Of a DNA stretch of 64,000 bases, positions 24,741 to 32,709 are shown one piece after another. The notes beneath the pieces were generated by a model. It saw only the letters and a list, made by a program, of their open reading frames with translations. It was not told the origin of the DNA and did no database searches. The position numbers and the translations under genes are program-made. Within the stretch, counting starts at the first letter, position 1, and each line of letters starts with the position of its first letter. The stretch spans positions 62,001 through 126,000 of the forward strand of contig CAXUKO010000003.1 of the NCBI GenBank assembly GCA_964251665.1. Reading direction: 5' to 3'. The stretch is from JBBQLG01 sp964251665 (GTDB lineage Bacteria; Bacteroidota; Bacteroidia; Cytophagales; Spirosomataceae).

Positions 24741-25202
24741 ATGAAAATGCCCTTGCTTGTTACCCTGAGTTTAGCCTTGTTAGCGGCCTGTCAGACGGCG
24801 CAGTCTATCCAGACCAATCCGAATAGTCGGGCTGCTGCCGGTTCATCGGCCGGAGCGCCATCGCAGTTAAATACCATCTGGGCCTTAAAACAGTTAAATG
24901 GCAAAGTGATCAGCAAAGCGCAGTTTCCGCGCCAGCTTCCCTACATCGACGTTAATATGCGCGACAACCGGGTAACTGGTTTCACGGGCTGTAACCGGTT
25001 CAGTGGCGCAATGCAGGTAACTGCCTCAACCATAAAATTGGGCCCACTCATGAGCACCAAAATGGCTTGTGAAACCATTATGTCCATCGAAACAGATTTT
25101 CTGAATGGGCTGCAAACGGCCGACACTTACAAAATTGACGGTAAAAACATCACGTTGTTTCAGGGTACTACCGAGCTGATGACGCTGGCTAAAGGTGATT
25201 AG
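24741..25202 (+). CDS. META-domain (HslJ-like) lipoprotein
   Basis: A 153-residue lipoprotein with lipobox LLAAC (Cys17), a Ser/Asn/Gly-rich linker to about residue 45, then a META domain. Its typical pattern is W.L..LNG (IWALKQLNGKVI), then VTGFTGCNRFSGAMQV near 80, and LGPLMSTKMACETI near 104. META/HslJ proteins are outer-membrane-associated and linked to motility or antibiotic tolerance in other bacteria; the mechanism is unknown. Its stop overlaps that of the convergent trehalase gene by 3 bases. Confidence 0.85.
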   Translation: MKMPLLVTLSLALLAACQTAQSIQTNPNSRAAAGSSAGAPSQLNTIWALKQLNGKVISKAQFPRQLPYIDVNMRDNRVTGFTGCNRFSGAMQVTASTIKLGPLMSTKMACETIMSIETDFLNGLQTADTYKIDGKNITLFQGTTELMTLAKGD

Positions 25203-26767
25203 GCTGGCGTAGTGGCATCGGGATTAGCATCCGAGACGGTTTTCAACAGGGCCAGATAAACGCCGTTGGTCCAGCCGAAGCCGTCCTGATTGGGGTACTC
25301 ACCGCCACCGGCAGTGGGATTGTCGTCCATGACGTTATACTTCTCCATCATCTTACCCGTTTGGTGAAAAACGCGGTCGTTGAGGTCCAGCCAGCGGTCG
25401 CGTGCCTGATTAGCCGTTTCCGGGAATCCATAGGCCATCAGGCCGCAGTAGGCAAGCCATTGCAGCGGTGCCCAGCCGTTGGGGGCATCCCACTGCTGTC
25501 CGTTGCGGTGTTGCGTCGTAACAAAGCCGCCAGCGTGTAAGAGTTTCTCCTGCAGACAGAGGTGAGTGGCCTGCGCCTGTTCGGGCGTAGCAAGCTGGAA
25601 GAAGAGCGGAAAAGCACCGGCCAGCGTCAATGCCTGGGTCGGCTGCTGGGTAACAAAATCATAGTCTGTAAAAAAGTGATGCTCTGCGTTCCAGCAATAC
25701 AGCAGAATTGCGTCTTTACGGGCCTGCGCCAATTGGGCAAATCGTTCGGCTTCTTCAACGAAGGCCGTATGCCGATAAGCCTCCGCCAGTGTGTTTTCCA
25801 GCGAATACAACAGACAATTCAGGTCTACCGGAATCAGGTCGGTGGTATGAATGGTGGCCATATTCTGCGGATCGGTAAACCAGCGGCTGCTAAAATCCCA
25901 GCCCGATTCACAGGCTGCCCGCAGGTGGTTATACAGCGTTTTAGGGTCGACATTCAGCACTTTGGCCTTTTCGGTTAATGCCAGTTCTTCCCGATATGCT
26001 TCCGGGCGGGGCAGGGGCTTATCATCCCAGTACCGGTTCAGGATGGTATGGTCATCGAGCCGGACCACACGCCGGTGAGTGGGCGTTTCTGCGGTCAGTT
26101 CGGCATGACCATCCATCCAGAAGTCGTACTCCTTGTGCAATTGAGGCAGGTACCGTATCAGCACGCCCGATCCGTCAATCTCAGCGAGTAACTGCACCAT
26201 CAGGGCAAAAAACGGCGGCTGCGACCGGCTCAGAAAATAGGTGCGGTTCCCATTGGGAATATGCCCCACGGTATCGATTAGATAGGCGAAGTTGTCCAGC
26301 ATCTGCCGGATGATCTCTGTCCGGCCCGAAATCCGCAGCCCCAGCATGGTAAAGTAACTGTCCCAGTAGAAAATCTCCCGAAACCGGCCGCCCGGCACAA
26401 TGTACGGGTAGGGCAGGGGCAACCGCGAATCGTAGGCTACGGCCCGGTCCGGCGCGAGGGTCAGGTGCTCCCATAACCGCTCGATATGCTCGGCCGTCGA
26501 CTGTGTTTTGTCGCTGACATAGCCGGTAGCCATGTTGACCGGTGCCGTGAAATACTGCCGGACAAACTCGTGCAGATCGAAACCCGGCTGGTTCTTCTCG
26601 GCGTCGTAATGGGCCAGAATATCGGCGGGAACCGCATTGGGAATGCAGTCGACGAAGGTTTTGGAATCGGTGAAAATACGGCCCATCTGAACATCATTAA
26701 AAAACGGGCCAAAAAGCGCGTCGGGCGCGAGAGGAAAGGGAAGTGTCGTCACAGGGCAAAGTTTCAA
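25199..26767 (-). CDS. treF: trehalase, cytosolic GH37
   Basis: Hydrolyses alpha,alpha-trehalose to two glucose. Both family signatures are present: PGGRFREIFYWDSYF (residues 125-139) and QWDAPNGWAP near 435. The (alpha/alpha)6 barrel spans about 70-510. There is no signal peptide, so action inside the cell is likely, as for TreF. The length is 522 residues. The gene is divergent from an MFS transporter 61 bases away, with palindromes in the gap. The pair may import and cleave trehalose. Confidence 0.92.
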   Translation of the reverse strand: MKLCPVTTLPFPLAPDALFGPFFNDVQMGRIFTDSKTFVDCIPNAVPADILAHYDAEKNQPGFDLHEFVRQYFTAPVNMATGYVSDKTQSTAEHIERLWEHLTLAPDRAVAYDSRLPLPYPYIVPGGRFREIFYWDSYFTMLGLRISGRTEIIRQMLDNFAYLIDTVGHIPNGNRTYFLSRSQPPFFALMVQLLAEIDGSGVLIRYLPQLHKEYDFWMDGHAELTAETPTHRRVVRLDDHTILNRYWDDKPLPRPEAYREELALTEKAKVLNVDPKTLYNHLRAACESGWDFSSRWFTDPQNMATIHTTDLIPVDLNCLLYSLENTLAEAYRHTAFVEEAERFAQLAQARKDAILLYCWNAEHHFFTDYDFVTQQPTQALTLAGAFPLFFQLATPEQAQATHLCLQEKLLHAGGFVTTQHRNGQQWDAPNGWAPLQWLAYCGLMAYGFPETANQARDRWLDLNDRVFHQTGKMMEKYNVMDDNPTAGGGEYPNQDGFGWTNGVYLALLKTVSDANPDATTPA

Positions 26768-26772
26768 AGACG

Positions 26773-26825
26773 GTACGGATTCATCCGTACGAATTCGTAG
26801 GTTTAAGGTTCCTAAACGCTACGAA
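26773..26825. promoter_or_regulatory. two palindromes in the trehalase-MFS divergent gap
   Basis: GTACGGATTCATCCGTAC (26773-26790) is a perfect 8-2-8 palindrome. A second inverted repeat runs 26794-26825: TTCGTAG-GTTTA pairs with TAAACGCTACGAA, with one extra base. It ends 3 bases before the MFS start. They look like operator sites able to control both genes. The regulator is unknown. Confidence 0.55.
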
Positions 26826-26828
26826 CTT

Positions 26829-28118
26829 ATGAATAATTGGCGCGTCAAACTGTCGCTCTTGCTGAATTATTTCGTCTTTGCTATTCTGCTGAACAGTGTT
26901 GGCACGGTCATTTTACAGGTACAGAACAACTACGGTGTATCGGAGTCGCAGGCCAGCGTGCTCGAAGCCTTCAAAGATCTGAGCATCGCCGGAGTGTCGT
27001 TTCTGGTAGCGTCTTTTCTGACCCGCATTGGCTACAAGCGGGCCATGGTTCTGGCCCTGACGGGGGTGATTGGCGCTTGCCTGCTGATGACGCAGGCACC
27101 TGGTTTCTGGACGACCAAAGTCCTTTTTGCCGCAACGGGAGCCAGTTTCGCCCTTATCAAAATTTCGGTTTATGCGACAATCGGCCTGATTGCCCACGAC
27201 CAGAAAGAACACGTCAGCTTCATGAATTTTCTGGAATCGTTTTTCATGGTTGGCGTCCTGTCCGGCTACTTCCTGTTCAGCGCCTTTATTGATGATGCCA
27301 ACCTGCAATCGACGGCCTGGCTGACGGTATATTACGTACTGGCCGGGATTACCCTGATTGCGCTGCTGTTACTGCTCACGACGCCCATCGACGAAACTAA
27401 AGCAGCCCGGCAGGTAACCGGACGGAAGTTTCCGCAGGGCTTTATCGATGACCTGTCGGATATGATCCTGCTGGCAATCCGTCCCTTAGTGCTGGTGTTT
27501 ATTGGCAGTGCCTTTATTTATGTGCTGATGGAACAGGGGATTATGAGCTGGCTGCCCACGTTTAACAGCCGAATTCTGCACCTGCCCACCACCCTGAGTA
27601 TTCAGATGGCCAGTATTCTGGCGGCTTCTACGGCCCTGGGGCGGTTTCTGGCGGGGCTACTCTCGCGCCGGATTGCCTGGTTCACCCTGCTGTCGATCTG
27701 CCTGGTCATTGCGGGTGGCCTGGTTCTGCTGGCCTTACCTCTGGCGAGTAAGGTACCGGTAGAGACGGTTGGTCAGGCGGCTTACGGCTGGAGCAGTGCG
27801 CCGTTAGCCGCATTTATCTTCCCGTTGATTGGCCTGTTTATCGCGCCGATTTATCCGGCCATCAACTCCGTTATTCTGAGCAACCTGCCGGTTCGGCAAC
27901 ACGGTCCCATGTCCGGCCTGATCGTGGTTTTTTCCGCCCTCGGTGGGACAACAGGGTCGATCATTACCGGCCACGTGTTTGAAGCGTATGGTGGTCAAAC
28001 GGCGTTCTATTTTTCGTTGATACCGATTGTCGGTCTGCTGATTTTACTATTCTTCTTCAATCGGATGCAGCCCGCCGGGGCTAAACGCGTTGAGATTGCG
28101 GCTACGGCGGGCCATTGA
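26829..28118 (+). CDS. MFS transporter, probable sugar carrier
   Basis: A 429-residue inner-membrane protein with about twelve hydrophobic segments. The loop after the second segment carries TRIGYKRAM, a variant of the MFS motif. The middle cytosolic loop lies near residues 185-215. The divergent neighbour is trehalase, so import of trehalose or a related sugar is plausible but not shown by the sequence. A Bacteroidota repeat follows the stop codon. Confidence 0.8.
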   Translation: MNNWRVKLSLLLNYFVFAILLNSVGTVILQVQNNYGVSESQASVLEAFKDLSIAGVSFLVASFLTRIGYKRAMVLALTGVIGACLLMTQAPGFWTTKVLFAATGASFALIKISVYATIGLIAHDQKEHVSFMNFLESFFMVGVLSGYFLFSAFIDDANLQSTAWLTVYYVLAGITLIALLLLLTTPIDETKAARQVTGRKFPQGFIDDLSDMILLAIRPLVLVFIGSAFIYVLMEQGIMSWLPTFNSRILHLPTTLSIQMASILAASTALGRFLAGLLSRRIAWFTLLSICLVIAGGLVLLALPLASKVPVETVGQAAYGWSSAPLAAFIFPLIGLFIAPIYPAINSVILSNLPVRQHGPMSGLIVVFSALGGTTGSIITGHVFEAYGGQTAFYFSLIPIVGLLILLFFFNRMQPAGAKRVEIAATAGH

Positions 28119-28233
28119 CCTCACTCCAACCCCTCTCCTAACCAGGAGAGGGACTTAATTGGGTTAGATACCAGTAGCTAAGTTCTCAAGCCCCTTTCCT
28201 GGTTAGGAGAGGGGTTGGGGTGAGGTGAGGTCA
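28117..28233. repeat. imperfect inverted repeat of a dispersed Bacteroidota type
   Basis: The arm starting 28117 (TTGACCTCACTCC then CAACCCCTCTCCTAACCAGG) pairs with the arm ending 28233 around a 40-base loop, with a small indel between arms. The core CCCCTCTCCTAACCAGGAG is, as I recall, a common dispersed motif in Bacteroidota. The element lies between convergent genes and may act as terminator for both. Confidence 0.7.
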
Positions 28234-29199
28234 ATACAACGTCAGCCACTGCCGCAGCACATCAGGGTTGGCTAACGCTTTGAGGTCACTTTTCAACTCT
28301 TTAGTGGCTTTCTTCAACATATTAATGTCCTGATTAAGGCCTATCTCAAGTCCGGCGACTGAATGGCCGCGCTGATACGGTTTACCACTGAGCGCAGCTA
28401 ACTGGGCCTGTTGTCCGGTCAGGTCATGTTCCATATCCTGTACCTGCTGCCGAAGGATTTTGTTGTAATACGATAGTTTTTCATCAGCCAGTGCTTCCAG
28501 ATGCTGCTGGTCGATGCGGTCGAATTCGAGTTGTAGCCGGAGCAGGGCCAGTAAATCACCTTTTTCGTAAGCCTCCGTTACGCGGTGCATGATTTCGGTT
28601 TTACGGATCTTTTCTGTCTCGTCTAACTCTCGGTCCGGGTGAAATGCCTTCACTAAATCGGTGTAAATAGATCGAACGGCCTTTGTTACATTTTTGATCG
28701 TGAGTTCCTGCTTTTGCTCGCGCGCCAATTTCTTCTCACTTTTTGGCCGTCCCGACCTTTGATTCACTGAGTCGTCGGGCGTGTATCGGGCTGCTTCGCC
28801 CCGGGAAAAGCTTTCACCCGGTTCGTCAATTTCATCAGTGGCATATTGAGCATAGACAGGCTTCAGTTCGTCGAAACCGCTGTTAATCAAATCACCTGCG
28901 AACGATACCAGCAAGTTGGTCAGTTTGCGGATTTCTGCCTTTCTGAACTGACCAGATTGAATAGCCCGGTCGAGCAGCCGTACCAACTCCGCCTGTTGTT
29001 GCTGATAAGTCCGAAGCAGGGGCAGGTACTCGCTCTGCACCCGCTGTTGCATCCGGTCGACCACCTCACGTACCGCTGCCAGCTCAACTTCCAGCGACTC
29101 AATTCGGGACAATAATCGATTGAATTCCCGTTGCGACCGGGTTTGAGCGGCCTCATTGCCACCAATGCGAATAATTTTCTGGAAGCGTTGAATCGCCAT
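28231..29199 (-). CDS. coiled-coil protein with a J-domain-like HPD motif
   Basis: A 322-residue soluble protein with no signal peptide. Residues 20-80 and 225-315 are strongly helical and coiled-coil-like (many Glu, Arg, Leu, Gln). In the middle, residues 168-215 read like a J domain: helix VTKAVRSIYTDLVKAF, then His187-Pro188-Asp189, then ELDETEKIRKTEIMHRVTEAYEKGD. HPD is the triad by which J proteins stimulate DnaK. A J domain flanked by coiled coils is not a standard DnaJ, CbpA or DjlA layout, so this may be a specialised DnaK co-chaperone. A role beyond that is unknown. Confidence 0.65.
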   Translation of the reverse strand: MAIQRFQKIIRIGGNEAAQTRSQREFNRLLSRIESLEVELAAVREVVDRMQQRVQSEYLPLLRTYQQQQAELVRLLDRAIQSGQFRKAEIRKLTNLLVSFAGDLINSGFDELKPVYAQYATDEIDEPGESFSRGEAARYTPDDSVNQRSGRPKSEKKLAREQKQELTIKNVTKAVRSIYTDLVKAFHPDRELDETEKIRKTEIMHRVTEAYEKGDLLALLRLQLEFDRIDQQHLEALADEKLSYYNKILRQQVQDMEHDLTGQQAQLAALSGKPYQRGHSVAGLEIGLNQDINMLKKATKELKSDLKALANPDVLRQWLTLY

Positions 29200-29286
29200 C
29201 TGGATTATCTTTAGCGTAAAGGCACCTGGATTTTGTACAATCCAAACGCCGTTTTGACTGCAAAACTGATTTCAGCCCCAATTTTT

Positions 29287-30183
29287 ATGAAAAACCGCTA
29301 CCATCTGCTTTTATTCGTTTTCGTGCTGAGTGGCCAACTCGTCCACGCCCAGAACAACATCGTTGTCTTTCAATCCGATTTTGGTTTGAAAGACGGGGCG
29401 GTTTCAGCCATGAAAGGCGTTGCGATGGGCGTCTCGCCCGATCTTAAACTGTTCGATCTCACCCACGAAATTCCAGCCTACAACATCTGGGATGCTGCTT
29501 ACCGATTGCAGCAAACGGCTAAATACTGGCCCGTGGGTACGGTATTCGTCTCAGTTTGCGACCCCGGCGTGGGAACAGAACGCAAATCAGTGGTGATGCT
29601 ATCCGAATCGGGTCATTATTTTGTCACGCCCGATAACGGCACGCTGACTTTAGTGGCGGAACAACTGGGCATTCGCGAAGTACGACAAATCGATGAAGCC
29701 ATTAACCGGCTCCGTAATTCCGGCGAGTCCTACACCTTTCACGGCCGCGATGTATACGCCTACACGGCCGCCCGGCTGGCGTCCAGAACCATCACCTTCG
29801 AGCAGGTCGGACAGAAACTGCCGAGCGAGGTGGTGCGGTTGCCTTATCAGAAACCGCTGTTGCTGAACGGTGAGGTACGGGGTACCATTCCGGCGCTGGA
29901 TGTGCAATACGGCAATGTCTGGAGTAATATTCCCAAAACGATGGTGGAGCAACTAACGCTAAAACCGGGTGAGCTTGTCCGGGTGCAGATTTTTAAGGCG
30001 AAGCAAAAAGTGTACGATAAGCGCGTACCGATGGTGAACACCTTCGGCGAAGCGAAGATAGGAGCGGACATTGCCTATTTTAACAGCCTGCTTACGTTTT
30101 CAATTGCCGTTAATCAGGGCGACTTTGCCGGCAAGTACAAAGTGGGCAGTGGAGCCGAGTGGTCGCTGGTGGTGGGTCGGTGA
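29287..30183 (+). CDS. SAM hydroxide adenosyltransferase-family protein, apparently exported
   Basis: A 298-residue member of the DUF62 family, which splits S-adenosylmethionine with water to adenosine and methionine and is related to fluorinase and chlorinase. The catalytic triad is present: Asp92 and Arg99 in CDPGVGTER, His152 in FHGRDVY. DNGTL near 116 is typical. Residues 1-21 (ending LVHAQ) form a clear signal peptide, which is odd because SAM is cytosolic. The start at ATG 29287 is chosen for this. An upstream alternative start at 29233 adds 18 residues without similarity. Confidence 0.85.
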   Translation: MKNRYHLLLFVFVLSGQLVHAQNNIVVFQSDFGLKDGAVSAMKGVAMGVSPDLKLFDLTHEIPAYNIWDAAYRLQQTAKYWPVGTVFVSVCDPGVGTERKSVVMLSESGHYFVTPDNGTLTLVAEQLGIREVRQIDEAINRLRNSGESYTFHGRDVYAYTAARLASRTITFEQVGQKLPSEVVRLPYQKPLLLNGEVRGTIPALDVQYGNVWSNIPKTMVEQLTLKPGELVRVQIFKAKQKVYDKRVPMVNTFGEAKIGADIAYFNSLLTFSIAVNQGDFAGKYKVGSGAEWSLVVGR

Positions 30184-30279
30184 ACTAGCTACCTGACGCG
30201 GGCCAACCAGCGACACAACAGGGAAGAAACTAATGTCTTCGCGCAAACGGTCTGTACATAACCGGTGAATCATAAAAAT

Positions 30280-30337
30280 CGGGGCTTATGCTTGTAAATT
30301 TAAAGACTGACTTTACGATTTACTAGGATAAGCCCCG
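30280..30337. terminator. compound hairpin between convergent genes
   Basis: CGGGGCTTAT (30280-30289) pairs with ATAAGCCCCG (30328-30337). Inside it GTAAAT pairs with ATTTAC and TAAAG with CTTTA, making a 58-base stem with small bulges. It probably ends both the SAM hydrolase gene and the S9 peptidase gene. Confidence 0.6.
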
Positions 30338-30353
30338 ACGCTAAGGGCTTTGT

Positions 30354-32471
30354 TTATTGCCGTTCACCCACCAGATTCAGTATCCAGGCGTATTCCAGGG
30401 CGGTTTCTTCCAGTGCTTTGAACCGGCCCGATGCCCCGCCATGCCCCGCTTCCATGTTGGTGTGCAGGAGCAGTTGGTTCGTATCTGTCTTCATCGTCCG
30501 CAGCTTGGCAATCCACTTGGCCGGTTCGTAGTATTGCACCTGCGAATCGTGCAGACCCGTCGTTACCAGCAGATTTGGATACGCTTTCTTCTCAACGTTG
30601 TCATAGGGGGAATACGACAGCATGTAGTCGTAGTATTCTTTCTTTTTAGGGTTACCCCACTCTTCAAATTCACCGGTGGTAAGCGGAATGCTTTCATCGA
30701 GCATCGTCGTAACCACGTCTACGAACGGCACAGCGGCAACTACGCCCCGGTAAAGCTGTGGAGCCTGATTGATAACCGCCCCCATCAGCAGCCCGCCCGC
30801 GCTGCCGCCCATCGCAAACAGCTTGTCCGAAGCGGTATATTTATTCTGAATCAGCCACTGTGAGCAATCGACAAAGTCGTTGAAGGTATTTTTCTTCTTG
30901 AAGAGTTTCCCATCTTCATACCACTTGCGGCCCATTTCCTGACCACCCCGGATATGGGCTATGGCGTAAATAAAGCCACGATCCAGCAAACTCAGCCGGG
31001 TAGAGCTAAAACCCGGCTCCATATTGATGCCGTATGACCCGTAGGCATATTGCAGCAGCGGTGCCGAGCCATCTTTTTTGACGCCTTTTCGGTACACAAT
31101 CGAAACCGGTACTTTAGCGCCGTCGCGAGCCGTCACAAAGACACGTTCGGAGGTGTAGTTAGCCGGGTCGAACCCGCCCAAAACGGTTTGCTGTTTCATC
31201 AGCGTTTTGGTGCGGGTGTCCATGTTATAGTCATACGTCGAGTTGGGCGTAGTCAGCGACGAGTAGGTAAACCGCAGGACGTTAGTGTTGAACTCCGGGT
31301 TGTAAGCAATGCCCGACACGTAAGCCGGATCGGCAAATTCGAGGTAATGATCCGTTTTTTTAGTCGGGCTGATAACCCGAATCTGAGTCAGGCCGGCTTT
31401 TCGTTCGCCCAGTACGAGGTCGTTGGCAAAGACTTCTAACTGTTGTAAAAACACGTCGGGCCGGTGGGCGATCACTTCTTTCCACAATGTCCGGTCGCTG
31501 GGTTTACCTTCCGGCACTTCCATCAGCCGATAATTCTCGGCTTTGTAATTGGTACGGATGTAGAACTTGCTGCCAAAGTGCTGAATGTCGTATTCGTGAC
31601 CACGTTCACGGGGGTAAAACGTCATCAGTTCGCCGGTGGGCTTGCTGGCATCCAGCAGTTTCCATTCGCTGGTGACGCCGTTATGTTCAGATACGATAGC
31701 GATGTATTTCTTAGACTTCATCCGGCCCAGGCCCAGCCCAAACTGATTATCTTTTTCTTCGTAAACCAGCACATCCTGCTTGGGGTCAGTGCCCAGCACG
31801 TGCCGGTAAACCTGGTAGCCGAGTAGGGTCTGCACATCTTTTCGGATGTAGAACAGCGTTTTATTATCGGCGGCCCAGGCATAAGAGCCACCCTCGGTAT
31901 TGGGGATGGCGTCGGAATAAGTGATGCCAGTTTTCAGGTTCTTAACCCGTAGCGTGTACAGCCGTCGGCTAACGGTATCTTCGCCATAGGCTACCAGTTC
32001 TTCGTTATCCGAGATTTCCAGTCCACCTGCCTGGTAATAGTTATGCCCCTTTGCCAGCTGATTCACATCGAGCATGATTTCCTCCGCGCCGGTCAGCGAA
32101 CCCTTTTTGCGGGCATAAATAGGGTATTCGCCCCCCTCCACGTATTTGGTGAAATAGAAATAACTCCCTTCCTTGTAAGGTACCGACTCATCCTGTTGCT
32201 TAATGCGGCCTTTCATCTCCTCGAAAAGCTTCGCCCGAAAGTCCTTGATCGGAGCCAGCGTCTGATCGAGGTAGTCGTTTTCCGCGGTTAGGTAGCTCAG
32301 GACTTCCTTGTCTTCGGGTTGATTGAGCCAGTAATAATTGTCGACGCGGGTGTGGCCGTTTGTCGTAATGGTCTTCGGTTTAATAGCGGCCACGGGTGCC
32401 GGTTTGGTCTGTGCCTGGGTCATACTGTAGCAACTGAGTAATAAAATCGAAACGAAAATAAGGCTGCGCAT
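30354..32471 (-). CDS. S9 family peptidase, oligopeptidase B-like, exported
   Basis: A 705-residue serine peptidase with a signal peptide (residues 1-20, ending MTQAQ). The N-terminal beta-propeller covers about 60-430; the alpha/beta-hydrolase domain holds the nucleophile in GGSAGGLLMGAV near 565. Asp in LVTTGLHDSQVQY and His in NMEAGHGGASGRF complete the triad. Oligopeptidase B cuts short peptides after Arg or Lys. The GHGGASGRF ending is typical of the PtrB group. Export points to digestion of peptides in the periplasm. Confidence 0.92.
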   Translation of the reverse strand: MRSLIFVSILLLSCYSMTQAQTKPAPVAAIKPKTITTNGHTRVDNYYWLNQPEDKEVLSYLTAENDYLDQTLAPIKDFRAKLFEEMKGRIKQQDESVPYKEGSYFYFTKYVEGGEYPIYARKKGSLTGAEEIMLDVNQLAKGHNYYQAGGLEISDNEELVAYGEDTVSRRLYTLRVKNLKTGITYSDAIPNTEGGSYAWAADNKTLFYIRKDVQTLLGYQVYRHVLGTDPKQDVLVYEEKDNQFGLGLGRMKSKKYIAIVSEHNGVTSEWKLLDASKPTGELMTFYPRERGHEYDIQHFGSKFYIRTNYKAENYRLMEVPEGKPSDRTLWKEVIAHRPDVFLQQLEVFANDLVLGERKAGLTQIRVISPTKKTDHYLEFADPAYVSGIAYNPEFNTNVLRFTYSSLTTPNSTYDYNMDTRTKTLMKQQTVLGGFDPANYTSERVFVTARDGAKVPVSIVYRKGVKKDGSAPLLQYAYGSYGINMEPGFSSTRLSLLDRGFIYAIAHIRGGQEMGRKWYEDGKLFKKKNTFNDFVDCSQWLIQNKYTASDKLFAMGGSAGGLLMGAVINQAPQLYRGVVAAVPFVDVVTTMLDESIPLTTGEFEEWGNPKKKEYYDYMLSYSPYDNVEKKAYPNLLVTTGLHDSQVQYYEPAKWIAKLRTMKTDTNQLLLHTNMEAGHGGASGRFKALEETALEYAWILNLVGERQ

Positions 32472-32709
32472 AGTTCGATGAATGATTTTAAGGGTTGAGG
32501 AGGGGCTGATAGACCTGCGTCGGCGGCCCGGACAAAGTGTTGGGATCGTTATGATGTAGAAAGATCATTTGTAGTCCTAAAGATCATAATAATCTGCGTT
32601 CCATCAGCCACTTAGGAACAAAAGCAGCGAATTCACAATTTTTCGGAAAGTGACCACCGGTACCATCCGTTGATTTGCTTAAATTTATCCGTTGATTTTC
32701 ACTACATAT

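Noticed and set aside
32560..32587. Two AAAGATCAT direct repeats before the M28 peptidase gene
   Set aside because: Short, A+T-rich and not supported by any second locus; could be an operator but evidence is too thin.
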